Assembly: GCF_026225065.1 (NCBI RefSeq)
Contig: NZ_JAMFSB010000289.1
Coordinates: 1-64,000, forward strand
Source of the DNA: Paraburkholderia sp.
Lineage (GTDB): Bacteria; Pseudomonadota; Gammaproteobacteria; Burkholderiales; Burkholderiaceae
DNA length: 64,000 nucleotides
Direction: 5' to 3'
A program made the position numbers and the translations under genes. Shown here in pieces: positions 53,300 through 64,000 of the stretch (the first letter of the stretch is position 1; every line of letters begins with the position of its first letter). The notes beneath the pieces were generated by a model that worked only from the letters and a program-made list of their open reading frames with translations, was not told the DNA's origin and did not search any database.

Positions 53300-53452
53300 G
53301 GCGGCGATTGTAAGCGATGCGCTGCGCGCCGCCATGCGGTCAAACGAGAATTGCCGGGTTAAAGTGATCTCTTAGTCGACCATCCGGCCCCTGCTCGATG
53401 GAGATGACCGACGCCACTTTATGCAACGCGGCGGCTCTCTATCACGCCAGCA

Positions 53453-54379
53453 TCAATCCACTGCGCGCAACTGCGCAGCGATCTCGGCTTCCTTCAATTG
53501 CGGTGCGAACATTTCCAGCAGACGATACGCGTAAGCCCGCAGGAACGCGCCCTTGCGCAGGCCCACACGGGTCGTGCTCGCCTCGAACAGATGCTGCGTA
53601 TCGAGCGCCACCAGCTCCGTGTCGCGCTTCGGGTCGTACGCCATCGCCGCAACCACGCCGATGCCCATGCCAAGCTCAACATAGGTCTTGATCACGTCCG
53701 CGTCGATCGCGGTCAGCACGACGTCGGGCAGCGCACCCGCCTTCGCGAACGCCTGGTCGATATGCGAGCGGCCGGTAAAATCCTGGTCGTACGTGACAAT
53801 CGGAAACTCGGCAATCTCGTCGAGCGTCAGGTTCTCACGTCCAACCAGCGGATGCCCCTTCGGCACAACCACCACGTGATGCCACGAATAGCAAGGGAAC
53901 GTGACGATGTCCGGGAAGCGGTCGAGCGCTTCGGTCGAAATACCGATATCCGCTTCGCCGTTGATGATCATCTGCGCAATCTGTTGCGGACTGCCCTGGC
54001 GCAGCGCCAGATGCACCTTCGGGAACACTTCGGTGAACTGGCGAATCACCTTGGGCAGCGCGTAGCGTGCCTGCGTGTGGGTAGTGGCGACGACAAGGTG
54101 GCCGCTATCCTGATCCGCATACTGGCGCGCCACGCGGCGCAGATTTTCCGCGTCGAGCAGCATCCGTTCGATCAGCTGATGCACGGCCTTGCCCGGCTCC
54201 GTGAGGCCAGTAAGACGCTTGCCGCGGCGAATGAAAATATCGACGCCGAGTTCGTCCTCGAGGTCCTTGATCTGTTTCGACACACCCGACTGCGACGTGT
54301 ACAGCACGTTCGCGACTTCCGTCAGGTTCATGTTCTGCCGCACGGCCTCGCGCACAAAGCGCAGTTGCTGAAAGTTCAT
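53453..54379 (-). CDS. cysB: CysB-family LysR regulator of sulfur assimilation
   Basis: MNFQQLRFVREAVRQNMNLTEVANVLYTSQSGVSKQIKDLEDELGVDIFIRRGKRLTGLTEPG; next to cysAWT-sbp. Confidence 0.94.
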   Translation of the reverse strand: MNFQQLRFVREAVRQNMNLTEVANVLYTSQSGVSKQIKDLEDELGVDIFIRRGKRLTGLTEPGKAVHQLIERMLLDAENLRRVARQYADQDSGHLVVATTHTQARYALPKVIRQFTEVFPKVHLALRQGSPQQIAQMIINGEADIGISTEALDRFPDIVTFPCYSWHHVVVVPKGHPLVGRENLTLDEIAEFPIVTYDQDFTGRSHIDQAFAKAGALPDVVLTAIDADVIKTYVELGMGIGVVAAMAYDPKRDTELVALDTQHLFEASTTRVGLRKGAFLRAYAYRLLEMFAPQLKEAEIAAQLRAVD

Positions 54380-54439
54380 CTGTGTGTCTCCGGTTCAGCC
54401 AGAGTTAAGTTATAGAGTAGTAGCGAGCCAGGCGCACGC

Positions 54440-55498
54440 TCAATGCGCCGGAAACACGCGCAAGGCGCGCGGCACAGCCGTCACGCCATCGCCGATATTC
54501 AGCTGCAGCGCGCGCCACGCTTCGCGATCCAGTTCTGCTTCGAGCACGCTGCCTTCGCGGCCGGCCAGCTCGACCCGCACCGAGCCGCCGAGCGTCACGA
54601 CGCGCCGCACATCGACGACAATCCCATCGCGATGACCCAACGCCTGCGGATAAAGCTGCAGGTCATGCGGACGCACGTAGGCGAACGCCGGACCTTCGAA
54701 CCCTGCCGCAGCGGCCACCGGCAACGCGGCGCCGTCCACCACAAAACCGTTGCTGCCAACCTTGCCGTGCAGACGGTTGGCCGCGCCGAGAAATTCATAC
54801 ACAAACGAAGTCTGCGGATGATCGTACACGTCTTGCGGGCTGCCCACCTGCTCAACGTGACCGCGATTGAGCACGACGATGCGGTCCGCCACTTCGAGCG
54901 CCTCTTCCTGGTCGTGCGTGACGAAGATCGTCGAGATATGCAGATCGTCGTGCAGGCGCCGCAACCAGCTACGCAATTCCTTGCGGACCTTCGCATCAAG
55001 CGCGCCGAAAGGTTCGTCGAGCAGCAGCACCTTCGGTTCAACCGCGAGAGCCCGTGCCAGCGCAATGCGCTGACGCTGGCCACCCGACAGTTCCGACGGG
55101 TAGCGTTGTGCGAGCCAGTCCAGTTGCACGAGCTTGAGCAGTTCATGCACTTTCTCGCGGATCACCACTTCCGATGGCCGCTCCTTGCGCGGTTTCACAC
55201 GCAGGCCGAAAGCGACGTTCTCGAACACCGTCATGTGACGGAACAGCGCGTAATGCTGGAACACAAAGCCGACCTGGCGCTCACGGGCGCCCACCGTCGC
55301 GACATCCTGTCCTTGTAGCACAACCTGACCCGAATCCGCATATTCGAGGCCGGCGATCACGCGCAGCAATGTGGTCTTGCCACAACCCGACGGCCCGAGC
55401 AGCGCAACCAGCTCGCCCGGCGGAAAGTCGAGCGAGACGTTATCGAGCGCGGTGAAATCGCCAAAGCGCTTTTGCAGGTTACGAACGGTGATGCCCAT
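54440..55498 (-). CDS. cysA: Sulfate/thiosulfate ABC transporter ATPase
   Basis: [68 protein letters not shown]. Confidence 0.96.
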   Translation of the reverse strand: MGITVRNLQKRFGDFTALDNVSLDFPPGELVALLGPSGCGKTTLLRVIAGLEYADSGQVVLQGQDVATVGARERQVGFVFQHYALFRHMTVFENVAFGLRVKPRKERPSEVVIREKVHELLKLVQLDWLAQRYPSELSGGQRQRIALARALAVEPKVLLLDEPFGALDAKVRKELRSWLRRLHDDLHISTIFVTHDQEEALEVADRIVVLNRGHVEQVGSPQDVYDHPQTSFVYEFLGAANRLHGKVGSNGFVVDGAALPVAAAAGFEGPAFAYVRPHDLQLYPQALGHRDGIVVDVRRVVTLGGSVRVELAGREGSVLEAELDREAWRALQLNIGDGVTAVPRALRVFPAH

Positions 55499-55524
55499 TG
55501 ACTACTCCCATGCAACTTTGTTGC

Positions 55525-56493
55525 TTACTGGACCGGGTGCTGCGTCGGCGCAAGCGCCACGGACGACTGCGAAACTGTTGGACCGGCGTGTGCGGGAACA
55601 TCACGCGAGTCCGCCAGCTCTGCCGACAGATGCCGCTCGGCGAGCAGCTTGAGGCCAAGCGTGACAAGCGCCAGCAGCGCCAGCAACGAGGCCACGGCAA
55701 ACGCCGCCGAGAAGTTGTATTCGTTGTAAAGAATTTCGACGTGCAGAGGAATCGTGTCGGTCTGCCCGCGAATATGGCCCGACACCACCGAGACGGCGCC
55801 GAACTCGCCCATCGCCCGCGCGTTACACAGAATCACCCCGTACAGCAGGCCCCATTTGACGTTCGGCAAGGTGACGCGGCGAAAGGTCTGCCAGCCGGAT
55901 GCGCCCAGCACGTGCGCCGCTTCCTCTTCGTCATTGCCTTGCGCCTGCATCAGCGGAATCAGTTCACGCGCGACAAACGGGAAGGTCACGAAGATCGTCG
56001 CGAGCACGATGCCTGGCACCGCGAAGATAATCTGCACGTCGTGATCCTGCAGCCATGGACCGAACCAGCCCTGCGCGCCGAACAGCAAGACGTAGACGAG
56101 CCCGGAGACGACTGGTGATACGGAAAACGGCAGGTCGATCAGCGTCGTCAGCAACGCCTTACCCTTGAATTCGAACTTCGCGATGCACCACGACGCCGCC
56201 AATCCGAACACCAGATTCAACGGCACCGCAATCGCAGCGGTCAACAGTGTCAGCTTGATTGCAGAGATAGCGTCGGGGTCGGCGAGCGCTGCGAAGTAAA
56301 AACCAACGCCCTTGCTCAACGCCTGATAAAACACGGCAACGAGTGGAACCACCAGAAATAGCGTGAGAAACAGCAACGCGATGCCCGTCAGAAGCCAGCG
56401 CACAAGACGCGGCTCGCTCACCGGATCGTTACGGCGCACGGCGTTCAAGCCGGTACGCGACACCGGCTGCAACGCAGCAGAATCGTGGCTCAT
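55525..56493 (-). CDS. cysW: Sulfate ABC transporter permease CysW
   Basis: [53 protein letters not shown]; overlaps cysT. Confidence 0.95.
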   Translation of the reverse strand: MSHDSAALQPVSRTGLNAVRRNDPVSEPRLVRWLLTGIALLFLTLFLVVPLVAVFYQALSKGVGFYFAALADPDAISAIKLTLLTAAIAVPLNLVFGLAASWCIAKFEFKGKALLTTLIDLPFSVSPVVSGLVYVLLFGAQGWFGPWLQDHDVQIIFAVPGIVLATIFVTFPFVARELIPLMQAQGNDEEEAAHVLGASGWQTFRRVTLPNVKWGLLYGVILCNARAMGEFGAVSVVSGHIRGQTDTIPLHVEILYNEYNFSAAFAVASLLALLALVTLGLKLLAERHLSAELADSRDVPAHAGPTVSQSSVALAPTQHPVQ

Positions 56494-57410
56494 TGGGCAC
56501 CTCCGGTCACACCTGCAGCGCCACCTGCAGCACCGATGGCAGCCCCCCCACCAGGCAGCGCAGGCGCCGCTGCACCGCGACGCGTACGACGCTGCAAATA
56601 CCACTGCAGCGTATTGATCAGCAGCAGCATCAGGAACGACACCACCAGCATCACGACCGCGAGCGCCGTTGCGCCGGCGTAGTCGTATTGTTCGAGCTTG
56701 GTGATGATCAGGAGCGACGTGATTTCCGATTTCATCGGCACATTACCGGCAATGAAAATCACCGAACCGTATTCGCCAAGCGCCCGCGCGAAGGCCAGCG
56801 CGAAACCGGTCAATAGCGCCGGCAACACCGCGGGCAGCACGACGCGCCGAAACGTCAGCCAGCGCGTTGCGCCGAGGCAGGCAGCGGCCTCTTCCTGCTC
56901 ACGCTCGAACTCTTCGAGCACAGGCTGCACGGTCCGCACCACGAACGGCAGTCCGATGAAGGTCAATGCGACCAGCACACCCAACGGTGTAAAAGCGACC
57001 TTGATCCCGAGCGGCTCCAGAAACTGGCCGATCCAGCCATTGCCGGAGTAAACCGCCGCGAGCGAGATCCCGGCCACCGAGGTGGGCAGCGCAAACGGCA
57101 GATCGACGACGGCATCAATGAGCCGCTTGAACGGAAACGAATAACGCACCAGCACCCACGCCACGAGAAAACCAAATACCGCATTGACGAGCGCGCCACC
57201 GAGCGCCGCAAAAAAAGTCAACCGGTACGACGCCAGCACGCGCGGCGACGCGACGGCGCGCACGAACTGCGCCCAGTCGAGCGAGGCCGTCTTGAGAAAG
57301 GTCGCCGCAAGCGGAACCAGCACCACGAGGCTCAGATACGCCACCGTGATGCCGAGCGTCAGGCCGAAACCCGGTAAGGCGCTCGGCTTGCGGAAGGTCA
57401 ACGTCGTCAT
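56490..57410 (-). CDS. cysT: Sulfate ABC transporter permease CysT
   Basis: [55 protein letters not shown]. Confidence 0.95.
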   Translation of the reverse strand: MTTLTFRKPSALPGFGLTLGITVAYLSLVVLVPLAATFLKTASLDWAQFVRAVASPRVLASYRLTFFAALGGALVNAVFGFLVAWVLVRYSFPFKRLIDAVVDLPFALPTSVAGISLAAVYSGNGWIGQFLEPLGIKVAFTPLGVLVALTFIGLPFVVRTVQPVLEEFEREQEEAAACLGATRWLTFRRVVLPAVLPALLTGFALAFARALGEYGSVIFIAGNVPMKSEITSLLIITKLEQYDYAGATALAVVMLVVSFLMLLLINTLQWYLQRRTRRGAAAPALPGGGAAIGAAGGAAGVTGGAQ

Positions 57411-57505
57411 GCTGGATGCTCTTTCAGGGTGAAAACCGTGTCGCGTGGCTGGACAAACCTAAATGGCCAAACGGCGCGCCCCTTGAGGCGCGCCGAATGA
57501 CAGCC

Positions 57506-58546
57506 TTACTGCGGCGAGTAAATCGAATCGAACACGCCGCCATCCGCGAAGTGCGTTTTCTGCGCATTCGCCCAGCCGCCGAACGTGTCATCCACGGTGT
57601 ACAGCTTCAGCTTCGGAAACTTCGCGGTCAGCGCGGGCGGCACCTTGTCCGAGCGCGGACGGTAGAAGTTCTCCGCGGCAATCTCCTGCCCCTGCTCGCT
57701 GTAGAGGAAGTTCAGATAAGCCTCGGCCAGCTTACGTGTGCCGTGCTTGTCCACCACCTTGTCGACCACGGACACGGGCGGCTCAGCCAGAATGCTCACT
57801 GACGGCACCACGATCTCGAACTTGTCCGGACCAAACTCTTTCAGCGACAGAAACGCTTCGTTTTCCCAGGCAATCAGCACATCGCCGATACCGCGCTGCA
57901 CGAAGCTTGTGGTCGCCCCACGCGCGCCCGAATCGAGCACGCCGGCGTTCTTGTACAGCTTCGTGACGAATTCCTTGGCCTTCTGATCGTTGCCGCCCGG
58001 TTGATGCTCGGCATAGGCCCACGCCGCCAGATAGTTCCAGCGTGCGCCACCCGAGGTCTTCGGGTTCGGCGTGACGATCGACACGCCTGGCTTCACCAGG
58101 TCGTCCCAATCCTTGATGTGTTTGGGGTTGCCCTTGCGCACGAGGAAAACAATCGTCGAGGTGTACGGCGCGGCGTTGTCCGGCAGACGTTTCTGCCAGT
58201 TCTTGTCGACGATGCCCTTGCTGGCAAGCGCATCGATGTCGTAAGCGAGCGCGAGCGTCACGACGTCCGCCTGCAGTCCGTCGAGCACCGAGCGCGCCTG
58301 CGCGCCCGAGCCGCCGTGGGACTGCTTGAAGGTGACGGTGTCGCCGGTCTGGGCTTTCCACTGTTTGCCGAACGCCTCGTTGATCTGCTGGTACAACTCG
58401 CGCGTCGGGTCGTAGGACACATTCAGCAATGTCGTGTCAGCCGCCTGCGCCTGTCCGGCCAGCCCTAGTGCCGCTGCGGCGCCAAGCGCCAGCACCGTAA
58501 TGAGCTTCCTGGTCCTGCGTGCGAGCCCCGTGCCCTGATCGATCAT
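57506..58546 (-). CDS. sbp: Sulfate-binding periplasmic protein
   Basis: [68 protein letters not shown]. Confidence 0.97.
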   Translation of the reverse strand: MIDQGTGLARRTRKLITVLALGAAAALGLAGQAQAADTTLLNVSYDPTRELYQQINEAFGKQWKAQTGDTVTFKQSHGGSGAQARSVLDGLQADVVTLALAYDIDALASKGIVDKNWQKRLPDNAAPYTSTIVFLVRKGNPKHIKDWDDLVKPGVSIVTPNPKTSGGARWNYLAAWAYAEHQPGGNDQKAKEFVTKLYKNAGVLDSGARGATTSFVQRGIGDVLIAWENEAFLSLKEFGPDKFEIVVPSVSILAEPPVSVVDKVVDKHGTRKLAEAYLNFLYSEQGQEIAAENFYRPRSDKVPPALTAKFPKLKLYTVDDTFGGWANAQKTHFADGGVFDSIYSPQ

Positions 58547-58671
58547 CCAGCTTCTCCGCGTGGTGGTCAGGCGAGGCAGCGTGTGCCCCGTCTTTGTCTG
58601 TTGTGTTTGGTGCTTGATGTCTTGCGCGTGGCTTGCCTGCGTCGACTCGAGGGCCAGTCTATCGAAGGGCT

Positions 58672-58720
58672 TTCATCATTAAAAATAATGTTTTCTCATT
58701 TTTTAATACTCAAAAGTGGT
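58672..58720. promoter_or_regulatory. AT-rich upstream region of sbp-cysTWA, candidate CysB-responsive promoter region
   Basis: ttcatCATTAAAAATAATGttttctcattttttaatact; AT-rich in a GC-rich genome, upstream of minus-strand sbp. Confidence 0.45.
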
Positions 58721-58836
58721 AATGACAGCCGGATGCGGCGTTGTGGCACGAAAACCGGTGTTAGGACACCGTCTGACGGCGCTCCACTGACACCCAGGGT
58801 CGAGAACTTAAAGTAAAGCTTGAATTGCGCCGGATA

Positions 58837-58852
58837 CTGTATAAAAATACAG
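58837..58852. promoter_or_regulatory. LexA/SOS box 1
   Basis: CTGTATAAAAATACAG, matches CTGT-N8-ACAG. Confidence 0.93.
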
Positions 58853-58856
58853 TCAC

Positions 58857-58872
58857 CTGTCTATCCATACAG
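58857..58872. promoter_or_regulatory. LexA/SOS box 2
   Basis: CTGTCTATCCATACAG, matches CTGT-N8-ACAG, 8 bp before lexA ATG. Confidence 0.9.
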
Positions 58873-58879
58873 TGACCCT

Positions 58880-59533
58880 ATGACCAAACTCACCGCACGA
58901 CAGCAAGAAGTTTTCGATCTGATCCGCCGGGCCATCGAACGCACCGGTTTTCCGCCTACCCGCGCGGAGATCGCCGCCGAGCTAGGCTTCAGCTCGGCTA
59001 ACTCGGCGGAAGAGCACTTGCGTGCGCTTGCCCGCAAGGGGGTCATTGAGCTCGCCGCGGGCGCTTCGCGCGGCATCCGGCTGCTGCTGGCCAGTCAGGA
59101 CGACGGGCCGCATCAGTTCACGCTGCCGCACGCCAGCATCATGCAGTTGTCACTGCCGCTGGTCGGCCGGGTGGCCGCGGGCAGCCCGATTCTCGCGCAA
59201 GAGCACGTCTCGCATCATTACACCTGCGACCCGGCGCTCTTTTCTAGCAAGCCGGACTACCTGCTGAAGGTGCGCGGGCTGTCCATGCGGGACGCCGGCA
59301 TTTTCGACGGTGACCTGCTCGCCGTGCAGAAGAAAACCGAGGCCAAAGACGGCCAGATCATCGTCGCGCGGCTGGGCGACGACGTCACGGTCAAGCGCCT
59401 CAAGCGCCGGCCGGATGGCATCGAGCTGATCGCCGAAAACCCCGATTACGAAAACATCTTTGTTCAGGCCGGCAGTGCGGAATTCGCATTGGAAGGCATC
59501 GCAGTGGGGCTGATCCGCCCCACTGAGTTCTGA
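58880..59533 (+). CDS. lexA: LexA repressor
   Basis: [84 protein letters not shown]. Confidence 0.98.
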   Translation: MTKLTARQQEVFDLIRRAIERTGFPPTRAEIAAELGFSSANSAEEHLRALARKGVIELAAGASRGIRLLLASQDDGPHQFTLPHASIMQLSLPLVGRVAAGSPILAQEHVSHHYTCDPALFSSKPDYLLKVRGLSMRDAGIFDGDLLAVQKKTEAKDGQIIVARLGDDVTVKRLKRRPDGIELIAENPDYENIFVQAGSAEFALEGIAVGLIRPTEF

Positions 59534-59563
59534 ACCTTGCCTGAACAACGACTGGAGAGAATC

Positions 59564-59908
59564 ATGGAACGCCTTGCCCGCCTGCTGCCCTTCCGCCAGT
59601 TCGGTCGCCTGCGCCATTTGCGCAATCTCGTACCGTGCGCGCCGATCGAGGCGTCCAGTGTTACTGCTTCGCTGTTCGATGACCCAGAGCCGCACGCCTC
59701 GACCTTGCCGTCGGCGCTGCCGGCCTTCGCACGGGTGTCGCTGAATTCCGGGCTCAATACGGCAGAACCAGCCCGGCGCGCGCCAGTTCGCGTGTACCAC
59801 GGGCCGTCACGTCTGATCATGGTCGGCACGGTGGACGCCGTGTGCCGCATGATCGACCGTTGCATCGCCGAGGAAACGGCCGGCGTGCAGAACGCGCTGT
59901 TCGAGTAA
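59564..59908 (+). CDS. Small uncharacterised protein, likely co-transcribed with lexA
   Basis: ~114 aa, MERLARLLPFRQFGRLRHLRNLVPCAPIE..., ATG 31 nt after lexA stop, no visible terminator between. Confidence 0.65.
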   Translation: MERLARLLPFRQFGRLRHLRNLVPCAPIEASSVTASLFDDPEPHASTLPSALPAFARVSLNSGLNTAEPARRAPVRVYHGPSRLIMVGTVDAVCRMIDRCIAEETAGVQNALFE

Positions 59909-60090
59909 GTATCCGGAAGAAGGTCCAGTGGTGCGCGAACCGGCCGTCAGGCGGTTCCCACCTTCGGTAATGGTCATTAGGTGAGGTTGCGCGGGGTTGG
60001 CTCAGGGATAATCGCGCATCGGTCGTATGGGGATCGTTTTCCCGCAGATGCGGTCCACGTTAGATCACACCTTACGGAGAAGCTCGCCCG

Positions 60091-60732
60091 ATGGCTGTTT
60101 CAACATCTGCAAAACGCGGCGTCGCACGGCCGCTGATCATCACCGTGCTTGTCATTGTGGTCGTAGCTGTACTCGGGTACGGCTATGCGTCACCGTATCT
60201 CGCACTCGATCGCCTAAAACGCGCCGCCGATCAGCGTGACGCCCAAACCGTCAGCGAATATGTCGACTATCCGGCGTTGCGGGAAAGTCTGAAGGATCAG
60301 ATCGCCGGTTTGCTGACGAGAAAGATCCAGGCGCGTGCAAACGGCAATCCGCTCGCGGCCCTCGGCGCGATGATAGGCGTTGCGCTGATTGGTCCGCTGG
60401 TCGATGCTTATGCGACTCCAGACGGCGTCGCTGCACTCCTGAACGGGATGCCGCCGCGCGGCGATCCCACGCAGCGCCCGCCCGTGCCGCCCGACGCGCC
60501 GGCCAACGCGCCTGCCGGCAGTGCAGACGCAACGCCGGCCGCGCCCGCTCCGGCAACGGGTGGCGCAGCGACAACCCCGCCGCAACCGCCGCAGACAACG
60601 GCTGCCTATCGTGGCATCAATGAATTCGTCGTCACGTATCAGCACGGCGTCGGCGACACGCGCTATGCCGCGATTCTGCGGCGCGAGGGGCTGTTCTCTT
60701 GGAAGCTGGCCGCAGTGGACCCGAACGGCTAG
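60091..60732 (+). CDS. DUF2939-type protein with N-terminal TM segment
   Basis: RPLIITVLVIVVVAVLGYGYASPYLALDRLKRAADQRDAQTVSEYVDYPALRESLKDQI. Confidence 0.75.
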   Translation: MAVSTSAKRGVARPLIITVLVIVVVAVLGYGYASPYLALDRLKRAADQRDAQTVSEYVDYPALRESLKDQIAGLLTRKIQARANGNPLAALGAMIGVALIGPLVDAYATPDGVAALLNGMPPRGDPTQRPPVPPDAPANAPAGSADATPAAPAPATGGAATTPPQPPQTTAAYRGINEFVVTYQHGVGDTRYAAILRREGLFSWKLAAVDPNG

Positions 60733-60854
60733 CGCTCGCCATGCGGCAAGGCGCCCTCATCCGGCCGAGCCGCACGCTACCCTGCTGCCTGCACTTGAGG
60801 CGCAACCCGGACCCGGTCCGGGCATGCGCCTCAGCCAATCAGGTCGAATCTATC

Positions 60855-61352
60855 TCAGGCCGCAGTCGTGGCCGCAGCGACCGACGCAGCGGCTTGCTCC
60901 TGCTCCTGCTCTTGCGCCGACGAACACGCCACCAGAATGCTGCACGAGATGCGGTCGAGCAGCGGTGTATTGCCCGCTCCCATCCACCAGCGCGACAGGC
61001 CGGTGCGACAGCGATGACCGACCACCACGAGATCCACATGCAATTCGTTGGAGAGATTGGCGATTTCGTCTATGGGATGACCGAACGCAAAATGACCTTG
61101 TGCGGTGACGCCACGCTCGGTGAGCCACTCGACACCTTCCTGCAGGATGTCGCGAGCAGTTTTCTCGAAGCTGCCGCACGCCACATCGGTCAAAAGACCG
61201 GCGCTTTGCGCAATGCTCGAGCGCATGTCGACAACCGACAGCAGATGCGTTTCCGCCTTCAGGTCCAGCGCCAGGTCGGCGCCGCAACGCAGCGCCTTGC
61301 GGCCTTCGCGCGAGCCGTCGTAGCACAACAGGATTTTCTTGTAGCTCGCCAT
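60855..61352 (-). CDS. Universal stress protein (UspA family)
   Basis: MASYKKILLCYDGSREGRKALRCGADLALDLKAETHLLSVVD...VDLVVVGHRCRTGLSRWWMGAGNTPLLDRISCSILV. Confidence 0.94.
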   Translation of the reverse strand: MASYKKILLCYDGSREGRKALRCGADLALDLKAETHLLSVVDMRSSIAQSAGLLTDVACGSFEKTARDILQEGVEWLTERGVTAQGHFAFGHPIDEIANLSNELHVDLVVVGHRCRTGLSRWWMGAGNTPLLDRISCSILVACSSAQEQEQEQAAASVAAATTAA

Positions 61353-61624
61353 GATGTTCTCCCTACCGCGTCGATCGCGGCTTCTGTCATGAATCATGGT
61401 GCGCCGCAATTCAGCTTGCAAGGGTTGGAAAACGCTAACTGAGCGCTAACAACGCGCTGACAACACATCCGCTCACGCAGTAGCTGTCCCCTGCCGCCTC
61501 ACGCATCATGCCGCAGCGCAAGAACCCGCACCCGGGCAGTGCACGAGTGCCGCCATGAAGCCGTCGATGCCCTAAAATGGGCAGCTTTACGGCCCTTCAC
61601 ATCTTTCGGAATCCACAACGACCC

Positions 61625-62539
61625 ATGCCAGAAGCCGCCATCGAATTCGTACAGGTCCACAAGCGCTATGGTGGTAAGACTGTCGTTGACGGCCTGTCGT
61701 TCCATGTCCAGCCCGGCGAGTGTTTCGGCCTGCTCGGCCCGAACGGCGCGGGCAAGACCACCACGCTGCGCATGCTGCTCGGCATCGCGGCGCCGGATGC
61801 CGGCACGATCCGCCTCGGTGGTGAACCGATTCCGTCACGCGCCAGGTATGCCCGCGCACGAGTCGGCGTAGTGCCGCAGTTCGACAACCTCGATCCGGAC
61901 TTCACCGTGCGCGAAAACCTGCAGGTGTTCGGCCGCTACTTTGGTCTGAGCGCGGCGCAAACGCGCGCCATGGTGCCGTCGCTGCTCGAATTCGCGCGGC
62001 TCGAAAGCAAGGCGGATGCGCGGGTCGGAGAGCTATCGGGCGGCATGAAGCGGCGTCTCACGCTGGCCCGCGCACTCGTCAACAATCCCGACGTGCTGAT
62101 CATGGATGAACCGACCACCGGGCTCGATCCGCAGGCGCGCCATCTGATCTGGGAACGCTTGCGCTCGCTGCTTGCGCGCGGCAAAACCATTCTTCTGACC
62201 ACGCACTTTATGGAAGAGGCCGAGCGGCTGTGTCATCGCCTGTGCGTGATCGAAGAAGGACGCAAGATTGCAGAAGGTGCGCCGAATGAATTGATCGCTT
62301 CGGAAATCGGCTGCGATGTGATCGAAATCTACGGACCGGACCCCGTCGCGTTGCGCGACGAACTGGCGCCGCTTGCCGAGCGCACGGAGATCAGCGGCGA
62401 GACGCTGTTCTGCTATGTCACCGACGCGGAGCCGGTGCATGCCCGCCTCAAGCAGCGCGCAGATCTGCGCTATCTGCACCGGCCGGCCAATCTCGAAGAT
62501 GTGTTTCTGCGGCTGACGGGCCGTGAAATGCAGGACTGA
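61625..62539 (+). CDS. ABC transporter ATPase, NodI-like
   Basis: [96 protein letters not shown]. Confidence 0.93.
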   Translation: MPEAAIEFVQVHKRYGGKTVVDGLSFHVQPGECFGLLGPNGAGKTTTLRMLLGIAAPDAGTIRLGGEPIPSRARYARARVGVVPQFDNLDPDFTVRENLQVFGRYFGLSAAQTRAMVPSLLEFARLESKADARVGELSGGMKRRLTLARALVNNPDVLIMDEPTTGLDPQARHLIWERLRSLLARGKTILLTTHFMEEAERLCHRLCVIEEGRKIAEGAPNELIASEIGCDVIEIYGPDPVALRDELAPLAERTEISGETLFCYVTDAEPVHARLKQRADLRYLHRPANLEDVFLRLTGREMQD

Positions 62540-62626
62540 GCCATCAATGCATGGGCAAACAAAAATAGCCATTGCATCGACCCACGCATAGACACAAGCA
62601 TCGCCCCAATCATCCAACGACCCGCC

Positions 62627-63454
62627 ATGGACGCACGCACCTACGACACCCCCAGCCACGCAGCGCCTGCGAGCGAGCCGTTCGCCGCCCTGCCTGCGAA
62701 CGCGGTCAACTGGATCGCCGTATGGCGGCGCAATTATCTGGTGTGGCGCAAGCTCGCTATTGCGTCGATGTTCGGCAACCTCGCCGATCCGATGATCTAT
62801 CTGTTCGGTCTCGGCTTCGGACTCGGCCTGATGGTCGGCCACGTCGACGGCGTGTCGTATATCGCGTTTCTCGCAGCCGGCACGGTCGCATCGAGCGTGA
62901 TGATGTCGGCGAGCTTTGAATCGATGTACTCGGGTTTTTCGCGCATGCACGTGCAGCGGACATGGGAAGCGATCATGCACACACCGCTCACGCTAGGCGA
63001 TATCGTGCTGGGCGAGGTGATGTGGGCTGGCAGCAAGTCGATGCTGTCCGGCGTCGCGATCATGCTGGTAGCCGGGGCGCTCGGCTATGCGAGCTTCCCG
63101 TCGATGCTGCTGGCATTGCCTGTCATTGCACTAACCGGCCTCGCCTTCGCCAGCGTCGCGATGATCGTGACCGCGCTCGCACCGTCGTACGATTTCTTCA
63201 TGTTCTATCAGACGCTTGCGCTCACGCCGATGCTGCTGCTCTCCGGCGTCTTCTTTCCGATCGCCCAACTGCCGCCGGTCGCGCAATTCGTCACGCAGTT
63301 GCTACCGCTCGCGCATGCGGTCGATCTGATCCGCCCCGCGATGCTCGGCCGGCCGCTCGACCACGTGGCGTTGCACGTCGCCGTACTGGCCGCCTACGTA
63401 GTGGTGCCGTTCTGTATCGCGGCCGTGCTGTTTCGTCGACGGATGATGCGCTAA
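62627..63454 (+). CDS. ABC transporter permease, NodJ-like (ABC-2)
   Basis: [44 protein letters not shown]. Confidence 0.92.
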   Translation: MDARTYDTPSHAAPASEPFAALPANAVNWIAVWRRNYLVWRKLAIASMFGNLADPMIYLFGLGFGLGLMVGHVDGVSYIAFLAAGTVASSVMMSASFESMYSGFSRMHVQRTWEAIMHTPLTLGDIVLGEVMWAGSKSMLSGVAIMLVAGALGYASFPSMLLALPVIALTGLAFASVAMIVTALAPSYDFFMFYQTLALTPMLLLSGVFFPIAQLPPVAQFVTQLLPLAHAVDLIRPAMLGRPLDHVALHVAVLAAYVVVPFCIAAVLFRRRMMR

Positions 63455-63472
63455 GGCGCATCTCGCTCGCGC

Positions 63473-63895
63473 TCAGTCTTCGTCGTCCGTCCAGGGGATA
63501 TCGACATCGGAGATGAACGCGACCGTCGCAAACGGGCCGCCTTCCTGGCGTCCGATCTTGCCGTCCGCTCGCTGCCACTCCACGCGAAACAGCGTGCCCG
63601 GGTCATCGGCAATCAGGCGAACCGTGCGTACCTCGTCGGGATCGGACTCTTCTACCGCTCCGTCGAACGACACCAGCAGTTCCTGGGGCCACAGGCCTTC
63701 GGCAGGGTCGTAAATGCGATCGCCGTCGGGAATCAGCGTGAAGGCATCCACACCGATCGTCGCTGAGGCGTCGATGATCATTTTGCCCAGGGCGCGCAGC
63801 AGCGCAGTAGCACGCGCCGAGTTCGCCTGGCGGATCGCGAGGTCCCCGCGCGTCAGCGCCTGTTCAAGCTTCGGATTTGTTTTTTGTTGGGCCAT
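63473..63895 (-). CDS. Conserved hypothetical acidic protein
   Basis: MAQQKTNPKLEQALTRGDLAIRQANSARATALLRALGKMIIDASATIG...DVDIPWTDDED; open codon-biased frame, no family recognised. Confidence 0.65.
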   Translation of the reverse strand: MAQQKTNPKLEQALTRGDLAIRQANSARATALLRALGKMIIDASATIGVDAFTLIPDGDRIYDPAEGLWPQELLVSFDGAVEESDPDEVRTVRLIADDPGTLFRVEWQRADGKIGRQEGGPFATVAFISDVDIPWTDDED

Positions 63896-64000
63896 TCGTT
63901 TTCCTGATTGCAATTGCTCGAGTGTATGCGGCGGCTCGTCTGCGCTCCGGTGGCAAAAATGCACGCCGCTTGTGCTTCGCTTGTTGTTTTTAGGGCTGAA

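Overview
The window is about 64 kb of a GC-rich betaproteobacterial chromosome. Gene content and order look like Burkholderia/Paraburkholderia (inference from protein sequences, no search run). It is almost entirely housekeeping or core-like DNA: I saw no transposase, integrase, phage, toxin-antitoxin, CRISPR or tRNA/rRNA signal. Main blocks, left to right: rho 3' end; MerR-MFS; MtfA-like peptidase; rpmE2 (L31 type B); ArnT-like glycosyltransferase and MATE exporter; a 2077-aa bacterial alpha-2-macroglobulin with pbpC (PBP1C); a secreted HhH protein with a histone-H1-like tail; yidB-like; clpB; nsrR-like Rrf2 gene divergent from a truncated globin; moaE-moaD-moeA; thrC-hom-aminotransferase; a full L-Ara4N (arn) cluster; bcp; PIN-PhoH; NlpC/P60 lipoprotein; SDR; pit/DUF47; dnaB-rplI-rpsR-priB-rpsF; LysR / gcl-hyi-garR; asparaginase; cysB-cysA-cysW-cysT-sbp; lexA plus a small downstream ORF; DUF2939; UspA; nodIJ-like ABC exporter. 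Most notable observations: (1) homoserine dehydrogenase (hom) is interrupted by one in-frame TAA; (2) a perfect 14-bp inverted repeat containing a 23-bp NsrR-like operator lies between nsrR and the globin; (3) ArnA is split into two genes, and only one ArnE/F-like SMR gene is present; (4) two LexA boxes precede lexA and an uncharacterised ORF follows it; (5) an imperfect ~45-bp tandem duplication spans the globin stop codon; (6) several exact hairpins or palindromes sit at operon boundaries. I did not find a convincing wholly new multi-gene system.
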